Below are positions 5,120-5,609 of a stretch of DNA of 5,609 nt, piece by piece. The notes beneath the pieces were generated by a model, which was given only the letters and a program-made list of their open reading frames with translations, was not told where the DNA came from and did not search any database. Both the position numbers and the translations under genes were made by a program. This DNA is from Nitrospirota bacterium (GTDB lineage Bacteria > Nitrospirota > Thermodesulfovibrionia > Thermodesulfovibrionales > Dissulfurispiraceae), in contig JACREW010000045.1 of assembly GCA_016212685.1 (NCBI GenBank), positions 1 to 5,609 of the forward strand, written 5' to 3'. Position 1 is the first letter of the stretch, and every line of letters starts with the position of its first letter.

Positions 5120-5398
5120 ATGACAAAGGCCGATATCGTAAATCTCGTGTTTGAAAGGGTAGGGCTTCCGAAGAACGAGGCGCAGGATATAGTGGAAAAA
5201 GTTTTCGACACTATCAAGCAGACATTGATCGCCGGAGAATCGATCAAGATTTCCGGCTTCGGGACATTTAACGTAAGGAAGAAAAGCGCCCGAGTCGGGA
5301 GAAATCCGAAGACGAAGGAAGAAGTGGAGATTACGCCCCGAAGGGTTGTGACATTCAAGGCGAGCGACCAGCTTAAGGAAGTTATCGAGAATACGTAG
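5120..5398 (+). CDS. ihfA: integration host factor alpha subunit (HU/IHF family DNA-bending protein)
   Basis: This 92-residue protein is of the HU/IHF family, a nucleoid protein that bends DNA and acts as a dimer. It starts MTKADIVNLVFERVGLPKNE, like IHF alpha, followed by the dimer core SGFGTFNVRKK (45-55). The DNA-inserting arm carries GRNPKT with its conserved intercalating proline, then the ITPRRVVTFKA strand and a short helix. The arm and the RRVVTF stretch match IhfA more closely than HU or IhfB in my reading, but subunit assignment by eye is not absolute. Start ATG 5120 has GAGGGAG just upstream, and a strong promoter sits about 50 bp further up. The next gene, a MerR regulator, begins 13 bp after the stop. 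The ihfA-merR order is common in proteobacteria and relatives. Length is typical and no disruption is seen. Confidence 0.9.
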   Translation: MTKADIVNLVFERVGLPKNEAQDIVEKVFDTIKQTLIAGESIKISGFGTFNVRKKSARVGRNPKTKEEVEITPRRVVTFKASDQLKEVIENT

Positions 5399-5411
5399 AG
5401 AGCGTTAAAAT

Positions 5412-5609
5412 ATGCACGATGCATTAGGATCGCCGCAGCCGCTTAGACTCTTCCCCGAAAAGCTTTTCTACAAAATAGGAGAAGTAAGCAGAATCGTAGG
5501 CGTTGAGTCGTATGTCCTGCGGTACTGGGAAACGGAATTCCCGTTTCTTAGTCCGAGAAAAAGCAAATCGGGTCAGCGTGTTTACACGAAGAAAGATGTC
5601 GATCTGATA
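5412..5609 (+). CDS. MerR-family transcriptional regulator (5' part, runs off the window)
   Basis: The first 66 residues of a MerR-type regulator are present, open to the window end. After a 19-residue lead (MHDALGSPQPLRLFPEKLF) comes the winged helix-turn-helix: YKIGEVSRIVGVESYVLRYW, then ETEFPFLSPRKSKSGQRVYT and KKDVDLI. The YVLRYWE and R-x-Y pattern is typical of the MerR family member that follows ihfA in many genomes. ATG 5412 has only a weak GAGAG (5398-5402), which fits coupled translation from ihfA 13 bp upstream. No separate promoter is evident, so it is probably in the ihfA transcript. The effector-binding C-terminal half is outside the window, so the signal it senses cannot be judged. 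Confidence 0.88.
   Translation, partial: MHDALGSPQPLRLFPEKLFYKIGEVSRIVGVESYVLRYWETEFPFLSPRKSKSGQRVYTKKDVDLI

Noticed and set aside
5107..5424. Minus-strand open frame opposite ihfA
   Set aside because: It is a shadow of the highly conserved IHF gene and would run through its promoter-proximal leader.

Overview
The window looks like a stretch of a Gram-negative bacterial chromosome of moderate GC content. A lipoprotein-type solute-binding protein, a DksA, an IHF alpha subunit and an ihfA-merR gene pair together fit the Deltaproteobacteria/Nitrospirota part of the tree best. That placement is an inference from gene content and style. No rRNA, tRNA, insertion sequence, CRISPR array or phage gene is visible.

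Layout. Bases 1-62 hold the last codons of an unidentified gene whose stop overlaps (ATGA) the start of a 75-residue all-helical protein (59-286). A tightly packed plus-strand transport cluster follows. It contains a family 5 (oligo/dipeptide type) ABC solute-binding lipoprotein (about 289-1887), an ATP-cone / PD-(D/E)XK nuclease-like / helix-hairpin-helix protein (1914-2741), a DppB-type permease (about 2763-3695) and a DppC-type permease (3679-4533). A minus-strand dksA (4547-4948) converges on dppC with only 13 bp between the stop codons. A 171-bp AT-rich divergent region follows, with a near-perfect sigma-70 promoter reading right. Then come ihfA (5120-5398) and the 5' part of a MerR-family regulator gene (5412 to the window end).

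How the parts work together. The binding protein should capture a peptide-like ligand outside the inner membrane and pass it to the DppB/DppC channel. The ATPase subunits are not in the window and must be encoded elsewhere. The nuclease-like gene inside the transport cluster has no obvious link to import. DksA and IHF are global regulators with their own promoters.

The most unusual points are these. (1) The nuclease-like protein has a three-part architecture and sits inside a peptide transporter operon. (2) Two transporter genes lack an ATG/GTG/TTG start that would keep their essential N-termini: the binding protein seems to need CTG at 289, and dppB needs ATT at 2763 behind a perfect GGAGG, or else hides a one-base homopolymer indel. 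(3) Three different 7-bp tandem repeat clusters (GGGTCAA, AGTTTRG and GGCAATR types) lie inside coding sequence, at a loop or a terminus of transporter proteins.
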